DNA of 64,000 bases from contig NC_060215.1 of NCBI RefSeq assembly GCF_021130785.1, forward strand, positions 116,646,501 to 116,710,500. Direction: 5' to 3'. Made by a program: the position numbers and the translations under genes. This stretch comes from Homalodisca vitripennis (Eukaryota; Arthropoda; Insecta; Hemiptera; Cicadellidae). Below, piece after piece: positions 37,294 to 48,545 of the stretch (its first letter is position 1; the number at the start of each line of letters is the position of its first letter). A model generated the notes under the pieces. The model made no database searches. It was not told the DNA's origin and worked only from the letters and a program-made list of their open reading frames with translations.

Positions 37294-37864
37294 CACGTCT
37301 TCTGGCTAAAATATTATTACTTAATCACGTTGTTTTATTTTCAATTCCTATAAATGTAATACTGTAACAAATTTTATTTAGCGTAAGAATAATTATTTAT
37401 CGATTATTTCAAGGACATAAAAGTTCCTAAAATTGCATGTAAACCAAAGAGAAAAAATCATTACATTGTATACAAAACACGTCTTTAAATTAACTTTTTA
37501 TTTATTTTATTTCAACCATTTTTATATTAATTTGTATATTTCAACCTAAATTCTGAATTATTGATTAAAAATGTTTTGTGATATTATCTCATATTTAACA
37601 ATAACAACTGTTATTCTATATAAAAATGTGGCTGTGCAACAATTGGAGAACGTCAAAGGAGTATGCTACACAAATACGACAATCGTCTATCGTTTTCATT
37701 GAACGACAGTGCTTTGTCGAGAAGTAAACATTTAGTTACTTTGAAGTGTTTAAAACCGGTAAATATACGAAATAGTGTGCAGGTAAAAAGTAATTTCAGT
37801 GCAATTTTCTACAACAAAAACAGAAAGATATTAAAGGTAAGTGTTACAAAATAAAGCATTACTT

Positions 37865-38100
37865 TTGACGACTGTTAGAACTACGCGGCCGGCTCGTGGG
37901 TACACTTGCTGTTGCCGACTATCCTGTGCGCTTATCACTACAGTACTGACTGACACGGGCACAGGTGCTGGCGAAGAGCACAGGAGAGGGAGCGACCTAG
38001 AATTGTTATCACCTCCCACCCGGTCTCCGGCCCGGCAATGTGGGAAACCCGACGAGAAGAATAGCGGTGTCGGTCCATGCATCATACGTGATATCCAAGG
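37865..38100. other. GC/CpG-rich block upstream of the ACE-like gene
   Basis: High GC with GCGGCCGG, CCCGGTCTCCGGCCCGG and other CpG-containing motifs. It lies 0.57-0.8 kb upstream of the ACE-like ATG on the minus strand. It contains the Inr+DPE match and is probably the promoter and 5'UTR exon. Short open frames on both strands here are a consequence of composition. Confidence 0.4.
37920..37953 (-). promoter_or_regulatory. Candidate Inr + DPE core promoter of the ACE-like gene
   Basis: On the minus strand TCAGTC occurs at 37953-37948, with A+1 at 37951. It matches the arthropod initiator. GGATA lies exactly at +28 to +32 (37924-37920) and fits the DPE consensus RGWYV. The pair sits in a GC-rich block (about 37,865-38,100) some 650 bp upstream of the ATG, on the correct strand, and I see no TATA box. 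A 5'UTR exon from here spliced to the TTTTAG site at 37,308 would fit. The spacing is read directly; the promoter role is inference. Confidence 0.4.
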
Positions 38101-38199
38101 TCCATCTTCAACTCACGGAGCACCAATCTCCTCTCATATCGGACATATTTGGACTTGGGGACAGTCTTTAGTAGTAAGACCAATTATAAGATTATAAAG

Positions 38200-39800
38200 T
38201 TAACTGACAAACTAACTCATCCTGCCAACCGGCCCAAATGTGTCACTTGATGGTAGTGAAATGTATGTTAGGTTTGAAAATGTTATTTATGTTAAATTCA
38301 TCGATCTTTAACACAACTCCCTGGATAACGAAAAAGTATAAAAACTGTTTTGTCACTCCACGTGAAATTACAGGTACTTAAAGTAGGAAACTTTAGCAAT
38401 TTTGTGATCAGGACCAAATAAAATAGTTCATTTGTAGTTTCAGGCACCTCGGAGAGTGGCCAGCATGTAATCCAATGTAAGTGAACTCAAAAAGTACTGT
38501 ATCAAGTTTATTTTATTTTGTTAAACCTAATCACACTACTGGACATGTGATCAGGCTATTCCTAAGATTTTATTTTTGTAATGTTTTTGTATTTATTTGA
38601 AGGAAATTTATTTGTATTCATTATTCTCATAAATATGGTTGATGGTAAAATGTAAAATTTTCACAATATTTATATTAGTTATAGCTTCAGAGAGGGAGGT
38701 GTTTTATTTTTGTAACTTAATTTTGTTAAGATTAAACTTATTTGAAAAATTTCATTTTTCTAAGTTGTATTTTAATTAAAAATATTTATAATTCCACTAA
38801 GTCATAAATGAATAAAAGGATATGTAACTGCCTAAAGCTATGACTAATTTTTATACTGTACAAATTTCACATGTTTATCTTTAGCCCTTTTAATTTGAGC
38901 CTGATACAAAACTGCCTAAACCTCCTACTTTAAATGCCTGCAATTTCACGTGTAGTGATAAAAAATATCTACCTTTTGGTATTTAGGAAATATTTATTAT
39001 AAGGGCTACGAATTTAACATACAAAAATATGTTCCAACCACAAGTTCGAAACACGAAATCAGCTACAAAAAGATCTAGGATCATATGCTGTTTTTAAGAT
39101 TCGGTCTTTACCTGATCGCTGTCATAATGTTTTTATTACACTTACAAAGCAATTTTATGATTTCAAAACAGACAACACCAATTAAAATTCAGTCTGTAAA
39201 TAAGTTTTTTTTTTTATTCGGAAGCAATTAAACATTTTCAAAAGCCCCAATGTGATAGATGGTACATATTGCCATACCTTGTGTAGAGTACTCTCACAAT
39301 ACTACATTGATGACTTTATGAGGAATGTGTTCCCAAAGTTAACAACCTATAAATCTCTAAAATGCCAAGAAGTCAAAAAAGCCGCTTTATAGACTTATTT
39401 TATTTTAGATATCACCAGAACTGTGCGAGGAGTTGTCTGGATCTAATTCCTCTTTATATAAGGTTTGAAGATTTATTTTACATAAGGGTTTCTTTTTATA
39501 GTCTTTTTTCAAGATCATTGATGGTCTTTTTCGTTTTACAAGCCCACAGCTAATCCAGTTATATCGGCTTGATTCCAGTCCCAAACTTTCCAATGCCTTT
39601 TTGAAACATAACCGAATTAAAGACCTCAAATATAATTCTAGTTAGAAATATATATTTAAATTTTTCCTGCCATTAATAAAATGTTTTAAAAATTGTTTCT
39701 TAACCTATTTGGAACTTTGCAGGGTGATTTTAAATATTCTCTTCATACCAATTTGGTTTACGTGAAGTATGCCAAGAACTTTTAATGTTGATATAAGAAA
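38200..39800. other. Intergenic, AT-rich, nothing recognised
   Basis: Between the ACE-like promoter region and the next LINE fragment. I see no gene, RNA gene or clear repeat. Confidence 0.4.
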
Positions 39801-39809
39801 GAGAGAAGA

Positions 39810-39815
39810 GAGGGG

Positions 39816-39855
<40 letters not shown>
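39810..39855. repeat. (GA)n microsatellite
   Basis: A G7 run followed by about 18 GA repeats, immediately 5' of a LINE RT fragment. Confidence 0.95.
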
Positions 39856-39859
<4 letters not shown>

Positions 39860-39861
39860 TC

Positions 39862-40365
39862 ACTCGGTGATCTGTCCAGGGTCTTCGACAGCGTCCATCA
39901 TGAGACACTTGCGTGAGTTTGAATGTTACGGTATTCGTAGACTTCCACGTAAATAGATTAGGTTCTTTGAAGAAAGGTATCAATTGGGTTCAAATTGGAA
40001 ACTAAAGATAAATCTTGGTGGCTCTTAGGGATCAGTCCTTGGCCCAATTCTATTTTTGATTTACGTCAATTACCTAAGCAGATAACAAAGACAAAGCAAA
40101 AAGGATATTTTGTTCAGTATGCAGTCGACACGACTATCTGTGTACGAGGTACACCAAAGCGACTTTGGAAACAATAGCTTTCCTGAAAATTAACTCATGC
40201 ATTCAATTCTTTGCTGAAAAACATCTTGCAGCCAACAGTAAAAAAATCTAACTTCATCAACTTTAATTTGCGGCAGTAAGAAAATGGTACTCCGGTGCAG
40301 TGATTTAGATAAACTCTCTAATGGAGGAAGTAGATTCAATCACATTCTTCGAAATGCAATATATT
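39862..40365 (+). pseudogene. LINE RT fragment, plus strand
   Basis: The plus strand reads, across frameshifts, DLSRVFDSVHHETL (about 39,870-39,912), then ECYGIR, then FEERYQLGSNWKLKI (about 39,967-40,012). GSVLGPILFLIYVNYLS (about 40,028-40,078) is the RT GSxLGPxLFxxYxND motif. QYAVDTTICV (about 40,116) is at the F/YADD catalytic position, with Val for the first Asp. Then come HLAANSKK and EEVDSITF. The order fits RT motifs 3-7 of a CR1/Jockey-type LINE. The damaged catalytic site and shifts indicate a dead copy. Confidence 0.7.
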
Positions 40366-40587
40366 ACTTCAGAAATATTATTTTACTGATTGGGCAGTAT
40401 TCATCCATGTATTGGAATAGAAGAGAGATATTTTATATGTTATAGTGGATTATGATAACCAAGAATGAAGAGCAAATACGGTTTTCCGTTTAAAACTTAA
40501 GCTTTCTCTACTTTAACTCATTATTATTCCAAAAGTAATTACAGTAAAAACATTCTTATATTCTTATATATAGAATTTGTTTTATGT

Positions 40588-40750
40588 TTCTTGAAGAACG
40601 ACATACCAGAAATTGAGAGTTCTAATTTAATAATTAAAGGCGTAACTAATCTTTTTGATTCCCCTACAAAATTGGATAATAGTTATTATTTTGGGGTTTT
40701 GAAAAATACTGTATGATGCTATACGTTCTGCATGTGAATACTGATTTGGA
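40588..40750. repeat. Left arm of 163-bp long inverted repeat
   Basis: The arm begins TTCTTGAAGAACGACATACC, includes AATTGAGAGTTCTAATTTAA and TGATGCTATACGTTC, and ends GTGAATACTGATTTGGAT. It pairs in inverted orientation with 42362-42524 at roughly 75-80% by eye. Similarity stops abruptly at both ends. Confidence 0.75.
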
Positions 40751-41459
40751 TTTATACTTATTAAACTTGTATTTATTTATAAATCAGGCAATATTTATTA
40801 CTGACTGTCTTTACCAGTGAGTGTGTGTGCACATCAAGTGAGGTACAGTCACAACCTTGAATTCTAGACATGCTTTGTTTGGCCCAATCCGCCACTGTGC
40901 CGTGAGCGCGCTATATTATTCCATAATAATAAAACACACCTACATATCCTGTGTGTAAAAAAATTTATTTACACACAAACCTAACAGAGAGATGTTTAAA
41001 TTAAACCATTATACGTTTAAATAATGGAATATTTAATACAAGAAAAGGCATAACATCCCCCCTGGGCGAACTGGCTGACCTAGCTTCCGTATCATGTTCG
41101 GTGACAAAGCACTACATTTTTTCGGAAGCCTATGAATGAATGAAAAGAACAACTATGTAAATGGATAATTTCGTGAACCTTTCAAGAACGTAAATTTTTA
41201 GAAGCGGCATTCCAAACTAGACAAAACAGTAATACTCCGCCTGGTTAATGTGCTCAAAAGCCTGTAATGCCTCTCACCCTCAATAAAACAGACCAAATTT
41301 TCTAATGAAAATATGCTTTCTAGCGATATGATGGTTATACTTGAAATCCCAATTGTTCAGTTACTGGCATGGGTAAACGCTGTTCTTTGTGGGGCGGCTA
41401 CTTCCCTCTTAAATTTGCCAACCAATCTTTTTTGTAGTCCTTTGGTGAATGGATACTGC

Positions 41460-42160
41460 TAGTGATTTAGTGATTTTATTCATACAGGAACTAACAAGAA
41501 CCTGACGATGAATATATGCCAGAAACATTATTATTATTACATTTAATGTAGGTAAATTAAACATCATGCTGTGAAATTGGCTTATTCAATTTGATTTAAA
41601 ATTTTAATATGTTTACTTTTTATGGGCGTTTTATGACAACTAACAGGCAGTCACGAAAAATAAACTACACATAAGTCGAAGTCCTAACTATTATTTTTTT
41701 AGTATAGGTAAACTACTTTTCACGCTGTAAAGTTGGCTTTTCTACATTAAGCTAAATCTCTAAGGGAAATAATAATCTTGATCATTAGGGAAATAAAGAT
41801 AGTCTTCCAGAAACTAACAAAGAAAGAATAATAGGTATTCCGAATATATGACTATCTTTATTTAATGTAGGTAATCTAGGTACTTCTCATTCTGCAAAGT
41901 TGGCTTACACATTGAATTAAGACTGTTAAATGGTTAACCTTACAGATATAATAATTTATTCATGAGAAATTGCAGGAACCATCAATACATCTACAGAAAA
42001 CCTAATTATCATAATGAAATGGGAGTAAGCTAGACGTTACGCTGTGAGATTGACCTTCTCACTTTCCATCAGTGCTTTAAAATTAATAATATTGCTGAAC
42101 TAATGATTTTTTCATTACAACAAACAGGAACTAACGAAGAACTAACGATTAATATGGAAA
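41460..42160. repeat. Degenerate 150-170 bp tandem repeat inside the long inverted repeat
   Basis: A composite motif recurs about four times: (C/A)AGGAACTAACAA, then GTAGGTAA, then GCTGTGAAATTGGCTT. GGCTT-type anchors fall near 41579, 41737, 41907 and 42054. Copies are strongly diverged, but motif order is conserved. Confidence 0.55.
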
Positions 42161-42361
42161 AAATGTTGTAAAGATATAAATAAGTTGGTTATGTTAATTA
42201 ACAGAGCTCTGGGGAAGGATGACGCTCGGCCACAACTGTCGCCTGAAGACACAGACTGTACTCCCGGCCCAAGAAACATCTAATGCTCACCCGTTGTAAT
42301 CACTAAAAATTCTTTTTAAATATCTTTTATTCGTGGGATGGTGTAAAATGGAATTACTACG

Positions 42362-42524
42362 AATCCTTAGTAGTATTCACAACCCATACGTACAGCATCA
42401 TATAGTATTTTCAAAATCTCGTAATAATAAATAACAACCGATTTTATAAGGGTTTCCAAAAAATTAATTACTCCTTTAATTATTAACTTAGAACTCTCAA
42501 TTTTTGGCATGTCGTTCTTCAAGA
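42362..42524. repeat. Right arm of 163-bp long inverted repeat
   Basis: Inverse partner of 40588-40750. Reading the minus strand from about 42524 gives TCTTGAAGAACGACATGCC, AATTGAGAGTTCTAAGTTAA and TGATGCTGTACGTA, ending GTGAATACTACTAAGGAT. About 1.6 kb separates the arms. Confidence 0.75.
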
Positions 42525-43493
42525 GAAAAATTGTCAAAATGCAATAAATAACACTCTAACTCTAGTTTCAGTAACCATAATTAAAAACAACACTGTCCTA
42601 TATACACCATACTGATGAATACGAAAATTGATGTATTTCCTTTTCAGTAAACGGCACATATGAAATTATGTTGACTCATTTATATTCTGAGACTTACCTT
42701 CAAGCATTTTTGGAGCAGTTTTGTGTAGCTCAGCGTTTTTAAAATGGAGTTTAGTTCTTCCATCAGTATTCTTTATGCCATCAAAAATTGAATGATGGCA
42801 GATTGTAATTATTGTTTAGGAGAGAGTTTCTTAAGATATTTACAAATTGTTACATATAATTTCAGAAATATTTGAAAACATTAACCAAAAAATCTTTAAA
42901 AAATATTCAGTTCAATTCTGTAAATAGAACACTCTATCACTTAAAATATTGTAAATAGTCGCTTCAAGCCAATGGACACTACGAAATAATAGAATGGTCA
43001 ATGCTGACTGAACGTGTGAAGATAAAGGCTGTCGACCTCAACAATTGTGGAACTTGAGGGTCTGTTTTATATACTACTAGCAGTCGATACAATACACCCA
43101 TATACTAGACGTCCTGTTGTGAGCCTCTTAGTTGCCTTGGTTGATACTGTAATGTTTATACAATTTTAAACGCGTAATAGACTATACTATTTTCTAAGAA
43201 CTATAATGTCATGATTATCATTAATCTTTGACCACTAAAAATGAAAAAATGAAAAATTCTTAATTTATACAAGCAAAGTCGGCCCTTTCTTACATTTAAC
43301 CTGCGACAACGTAAAATTTAAAACATTAATTAATTATTACCTTAAAAATAATTAAAAAAATTAAAGAAATAAATACATTTAAACAATGCGGTGAAATTAA
43401 TATAATATTTTAACATGAGAAAATTTGAATTTAATAAATTAATAAGTTAACCACTTCTGTAATTCTTAAAACATATGAAATAAAATTATACTG

Positions 43494-43496
<3 letters not shown>

Positions 43497-43543
<47 letters not shown>
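43497..43543. repeat. (AT)n microsatellite
   Basis: About 23 AT dinucleotides in an intergenic stretch. Confidence 0.95.
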
Positions 43544-43547
<4 letters not shown>

Positions 43548-43672
43548 TAAAGTAATTATTGGTAATGAGTCCTTTAACTTTTATAACACACAATCTCACA
43601 TTCGCCTCTTTGTCAGTGTCACGCCCACAGTATGTCAGACCGGACCTGCCTCGGCTAACCGCTTAAGATAGA

Positions 43673-43705
43673 TATCTTTCAGTACATACATTGTACTGAA
43701 AGATA
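43673..43705. repeat. 14-bp inverted repeat, 5-nt loop
   Basis: TATCTTTCAGTACA (43673-43686) and TGTACTGAAAGATA (43692-43705) form a tight perfect stem. Confidence 0.8.
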
Positions 43706-44127
43706 CAACACATACAGTACTAAACCTAACCTATGTTACTAACATTGACTTTTAAAATAATCAACCCTTCAAGTAAAATAATTACGGTCAAAGAATATAC
43801 GAATAAAATACATTTAGAAAGTTTAAAATACGTAAAGTAACAAAACAAATTAGACACAACGAAACAAGGAAAACCAACCGGTTATCGGATACGTGAGTTT
43901 TGGCATATATTTTTCGAGTTAACGTTATAGATTGTGAATGGTATTTTATTACAACTACGAAGACTTTCAAGAGATAAAATGTAGCGTAACATTTAAGATG
44001 AGTTAATATGTAGGGATCTAATACTTTTAAAACATTTTAGTTGTTGTTTTCACCGATTTAGATAACACAGGTGAAAATTGAAACGTTGTTATTAATTGAA
44101 TAATTGATAACACCGAGCGCAAAATAT

Positions 44128-44455
44128 GTAACGGCGCTGATAGGCAATCCAGATACACCGAAACCACCCAACCCCCCAGAACAACGAAAAGCAGAGCGTG
44201 ATAATAATGTAACGGCGCTAATAGGCAACCCAGATACACCAAAACCGCCTAACCCCACAGAACAACGTAAAGCAGAGCGTGATAATAATGTAACGGCGCT
44301 GATAGGCAATCCAGATACACTAAAACCGCCCAACCCCCCAGAGCAACGAAAAGCAGAGCGTGATAATAATGTAACGGCGCTGATAGGCAATCCAGATACA
44401 CCTGAGCCTCCTCCTCCCCCTCACCATCGTCGACCGGCGACAAACGGGTGCCTTA
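44128..44455. repeat. 81-bp minisatellite, about four copies
   Basis: GTAACGGCGCTGATAGGCAA recurs at 44128, 44209, 44290 and 44371, an exact 81-bp period; the last unit is truncated after ATACACC. Because 81 is divisible by three, several frames stay open on both strands. The plus frame would give a 27-residue repeat (VTALIGNPDTPKPPNPPEQR), but it lacks a credible gene context. Confidence 0.9.
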
Positions 44456-45628
44456 GATATGAATCTGAGTGACAACATGTGAGGGAAAACATTTATTAAA
44501 AACCCAGTCATTCACTACTTTGTTATAGTTATTTTTAATCAGAATGTTTATTCATATACAGAAAATGTTATTTCTTTATAAAATTTCCAACTCTGCCATT
44601 GCATTGCCAGAGTTGGCTTGTTTATATACCTATCTATGCTGCCATTTAGACAAGCCACAATTTAACTGTGGAGCAGCCTATTTCTTAAGAAGGTAGCTAA
44701 AAATAAACCATAAACCTATTATTTTCCTGATTCTCTAATATTTATTTTAAACATCTTTTCAAATGAGGCAACACTTCAACTTTAGTTCATAAACAACAAA
44801 GTACAAGTGGCTAATTGAATTTTAATTTGAGGTTCGGTAAAAAAAATGTAACTTTAAAATAAAGAGTTTCAATATATAGCCCACCATATGTTGTTCTTGC
44901 ATAGGTACCAATACTGATAAAGTATTTGCTGTGGTTTTATTAAATAATGTCCCATTAAAATTTATTATTTGGGTGATAAAACTGGATGTTTGCTGCCTAT
45001 AAATGGATCAGACTAGAATTCCATGTTTGCTGTTGATCATGGTTTTAACATTAATAATTTTGTTAGGAATTATGCTTTCTATCAAATAGTTGAACTAGGA
45101 ACAAGGTTAAATTCTATTTCTTCTAAGTGAGACAGACCAGAAACCTTCTAAGACGAAAAATGCTAGCTTTTTAAAACAGTAAAACAGTCGTTATTATTCA
45201 TGTATTCATGGATTTTCCTTAAATGAAACATAAGGGTAGAATTGATTCATTTATTAAATATATTCTACTGTGATATTGTTATCCATTTATTAGAATTTAT
45301 TATTAGTTTCTATCTATAAGATGCTAAAACATGTCATAATATAAATGTAAAACCTTGTGGTTGAAGGAACATTCCCTTGTGCCTAAAATATAACCCCAAT
45401 TTTAGTCCTATCAGGTCAATAAGTAAAAGTCACTAACTTTTTGGTAGCTTTTGAAGCACCCAGTATAATATTTTGAATTCAATTATCCAATTTGAAAATG
45501 AAACAAAGTGTTACCACGCTTGTACCATTGTATATAAAACGGTTGTTTCACAACATAAATGAAAGCTTACAACGTTCATTAACTTAGTTTTTATTTTCTA
45601 CTCAATCAATGTGTCAGTAAACATCTGT

Positions 45629-45661
45629 TTAATATCCATAACGATCATGACAAGGAGTATC
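45629..45661 (-). CDS. Possible terminal exon of the DRAM-like gene
   Basis: On the minus strand a strong acceptor, TTTTCCTCATCATTACACAG, precedes GATACT (45661). Reading in phase 0, which matches the exon-5 donor, gives DTPCHDRYGY and TAA (45631-45629). An AATAAA follows about 35-40 nt later (near 45,590). The extension would bring the protein to 254 residues. The alternative is that exon 5 simply reads two codons further to a stop. The exon is inferred from splice signals alone. Confidence 0.25.
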   Translation of the reverse strand, partial: DTPCHDRYGY

Positions 45662-48165
45662 CTGTGTAATGATGAGGAAAACGGGTGAGAGTGAAGGTCG
45701 TACTGGCATCATATCAACAATATTGTTTCATGGTCAAGGTCAGATGACAATCAGATGTTACAATCAGCTGTTAGGTCCATGGATGCAGGTCAGTTGTGCA
45801 AGTGTATGTTCATTAACTCAAGGCCACAGCTGCTCAACACATCACATTCACCATCATCAATAACAACTTGTTTGAAAAGTTGTTCCGAACCCCATCACAA
45901 AGGTTAGAGATCCTCCTCAGAATATGACATTAAAATTTACAATTAATAACATTAATTAGGTTTACTTTGGGTCATATTCGTTGTTAACGTTGTTACCTTT
46001 CTGCTAAAGCAATATGGTAATCAAAACGCAACATATTACAACTAAATTTGTTTGTAGTGCAACTATTAATCAATAAAATATAAAAGTGACTTAAACACTA
46101 GCATTTAAAATATGACAACATTTGTTTAACCTCTGATTGCACCTGTTTTTTTTTAAATCTGTAATTAAATAAACATCATATAACAGTCTTCTCATTATCA
46201 CTTTTGAAGCTGACCCTTAGGATGGATTATTTCTGTCAATCATCTCAAAATGTGTAATCAATAGTGGGAGTAGAGAACTTAGTAGTAGTCTATCCTGCTA
46301 CAAATTCAGCAGAAATTGTTTGATCTTTTATAGATTGTTGACACAACTATTGTGAATAAGAATTAAAATATTCACTTGACAGTTTACTTTGACAACTACT
46401 ATGACAGTTTGTTAGTATTGTCTTTTTTTTGTTTATTTTTGACAGTGGGTGAACTGAATGGTTAATTTGATTGTTTTTAAACACTTACCACTCAGTGATA
46501 AAACCACAATAAGTAAAGGGCTTTCTTAGTCCTATCTTCACCTGGTAAAATAAGATATTCTTTATTTTACTTTACTTTTACAATGACTGTACTTTTCGAG
46601 ACCTGAAATCGGGTATCTTCTTCAGGCGGATGACTAACTCAATAGCACTGGCATGTGCATAGGGGTGCCACAGTTGCACAGTCACCTACCAGTAAGTTGA
46701 TCTTTTTGTTATATAACTTTGGTGCAAATCTTATACTACTTGAATTACTACTGAAGTGACAAGAGTTATGTTATTCGGTTCGCCGGTGCCGGGTTTTACA
46801 TATTATTTATATTGTTATATTTGTGATGTGTTGTTTTTCTTTATCCTATTTCCTACTGCCCCTCCTTCTCACCATTTGAATGGTCTATAGCAAACAGCAA
46901 AATAGTGATGTGGTTTTGTAAGAGATCTATATTTAAAAACAGTTGTCAAAAAGCTTCAAAATTCATAATTTTTAATACAATTTTCAAACATTTTCCGGAG
47001 GTGGGTCCGGACCTCTCTTTTTGTTGTTCTTTCCCCCCAAAACCCCCAATATGTCAGGCACCTCCAAATCAGGGACCCTGCACATGCCTATGCCCATTGC
47101 TCTACATAGAAAAAAAACCAGGTTATTAGTTTCCATAACTTTGTTTTTATTAGACTACTAATCCACCATGGAAGAAAGAAAATTTCTCAACTATCTGAAA
47201 ACGTAGCATTTGTGTTTAATGCAGAACTATAATTTAAATCTCTTTTCCCACTATTTTCAAACATTTTATGTCAGATGGTTGACAAATTCAATCCTTGTTG
47301 AAAGTACAAGTATCTGTAAGTTCAAGACTAATTAATCAACCTCAAAAGTGATAATGAGAAGGCTGTCAAGTAACATTTATCAAGTGTGAATGAATTGTGA
47401 CGAACCAATATGTGACAATTCTGATCTAAAAGACAATTCTTACAATTAAGTGGATCCATTCGGATGTGAATTCCTGAAAGATGGCAAACCTTGTGTATCA
47501 GCATGAGTAATTAGTACATTTTAATTAAAATTTCACTATACCCCATACACAACAAGTGTGTATTGAAATGTTTAAATTAATTTTATTTGAAAAGATTTGG
47601 AGTTTTCAAATTTATCATCCAGGTTAATTGTGTCTTAGTTCATCGTTATATATAACTAGTATACCAAATTATAAAACCAATTTGACTTTGAAATAGACAC
47701 ATCATGGCATGATCATGCAATTAGCCTACTGTCTTCATAAAAACCAAGTAAAAACAAAGTTTAATTAATTAAAACATGACCAAAATAAAAAACAGTATTT
47801 TTTTTATTTTTAAGAATTTTACACTCATGTTATGAAAGCAGAGAAATTTTATTAGATCAGGGGTACTTTGATCGCACTAAATAACCAAATTTATATGGTG
47901 CTGTAGTAATTTATATTCAAATACAAAATAAAGTGTTATGTTACATGAATATAATTATTTGTAAGTTAAAAGCAAAAAGAGCCATTAAATAATAAAGGCA
48001 TAGTGTTAGATTTAATCTTATTTTAAAAAGGCATAACAAACTGTACTGTGCTTTAAAAATTATTTAGTCAATATTAAGTGTAAAAAACAAAATAAGGGTG
48101 ATTTTAGATTTCAAAAAATGTTTAAAGTGTTAGAAATGTTAAAACTTCAAGCTTCTAATAAAGTA
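45662..48165. other. AT-rich stretch, no supported gene
   Basis: It would be the last intron of the DRAM-like gene if the terminal exon near 45.66 kb is real, otherwise intergenic. A partial inverted similarity exists between GGCATGTGCATAGGGG (about 46,650) and GCACATGCCTATGCCC (about 47,080), perhaps the edges of an old element. Confidence 0.35.
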
Positions 48166-48169
48166 TTTT

Positions 48170-48545
48170 TTATTAGAATGTTCAGTTCCTTAATGCTATT
48201 GTTTGTATTTAAAAAATGTTGAATCATCTGCATATAAAATTTTTGTGACAGAGGCCAACTATGAATAACAGCCAAGAATAACAAAGTACCTAATATGGAT
48301 CCTTAAGGGACACCATATGTGACATTTACATCCAGAGACTAGTTACCTTTTGTTTTCCGTTGCTTGGATAGGATTCTAGAAATGGGAATGGTACAATTAC
48401 AATTAAAATACTGACACAGTAATTTTAGAAGTTTAATCACATTGCAAAAGTAATCGAAATTTAATATGTGACTAATATCATTTAGATCTAAAAAGGCTAC
48501 TTAACCTGTGACAAGTTCTTTTGTTTATAACTTTAGCGAATATTA
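48170..48545 (-). pseudogene. LINE RT fragment, minus strand
   Basis: The minus strand reads AFLDLNDISHILNFDYF (about 48,510-48,455), then RILSKQRKTKG, then GVP-stop-GSILGTLLFL (about 48,315-48,285), and after a frameshift FLYADDST (about 48,235). These are RT motifs in the expected order, with the YADD catalytic box preserved but the flanking frame broken. A CR1/Jockey-like LINE is likely. It is strongly decayed and AT-shifted. Confidence 0.6.

Larger units (their letters stand above)
42525..44100. other. Intergenic AT-rich stretch
   Basis: Apart from the AT microsatellite and the short hairpin listed separately, I see no gene or repeat. Confidence 0.4.

Noticed and set aside
36850..37353. 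167-codon plus-strand frame
   Set aside because: It is antisense to the ACE-like first coding exon, whose signal peptide, M2 motif and splice phases explain the region.
37831..38197. Overlapping frames on both strands upstream of the ACE-like gene
   Set aside because: Open because of GC-rich composition; no family match. Promoter/5'UTR explanation preferred.
44104..44472. 122-codon plus-strand frame with a Pro-rich repeat
   Set aside because: It is produced by an exact 81-bp minisatellite that leaves other frames open too; no start context, splice sites or homology support a gene.
46640..47110. Inverted similarity GGCATGTGCATAGGGG / GCACATGCCTATGCCC as a transposon
   Set aside because: Pairing is short and imperfect and no TSD is visible; only mentioned as a possible old element edge.
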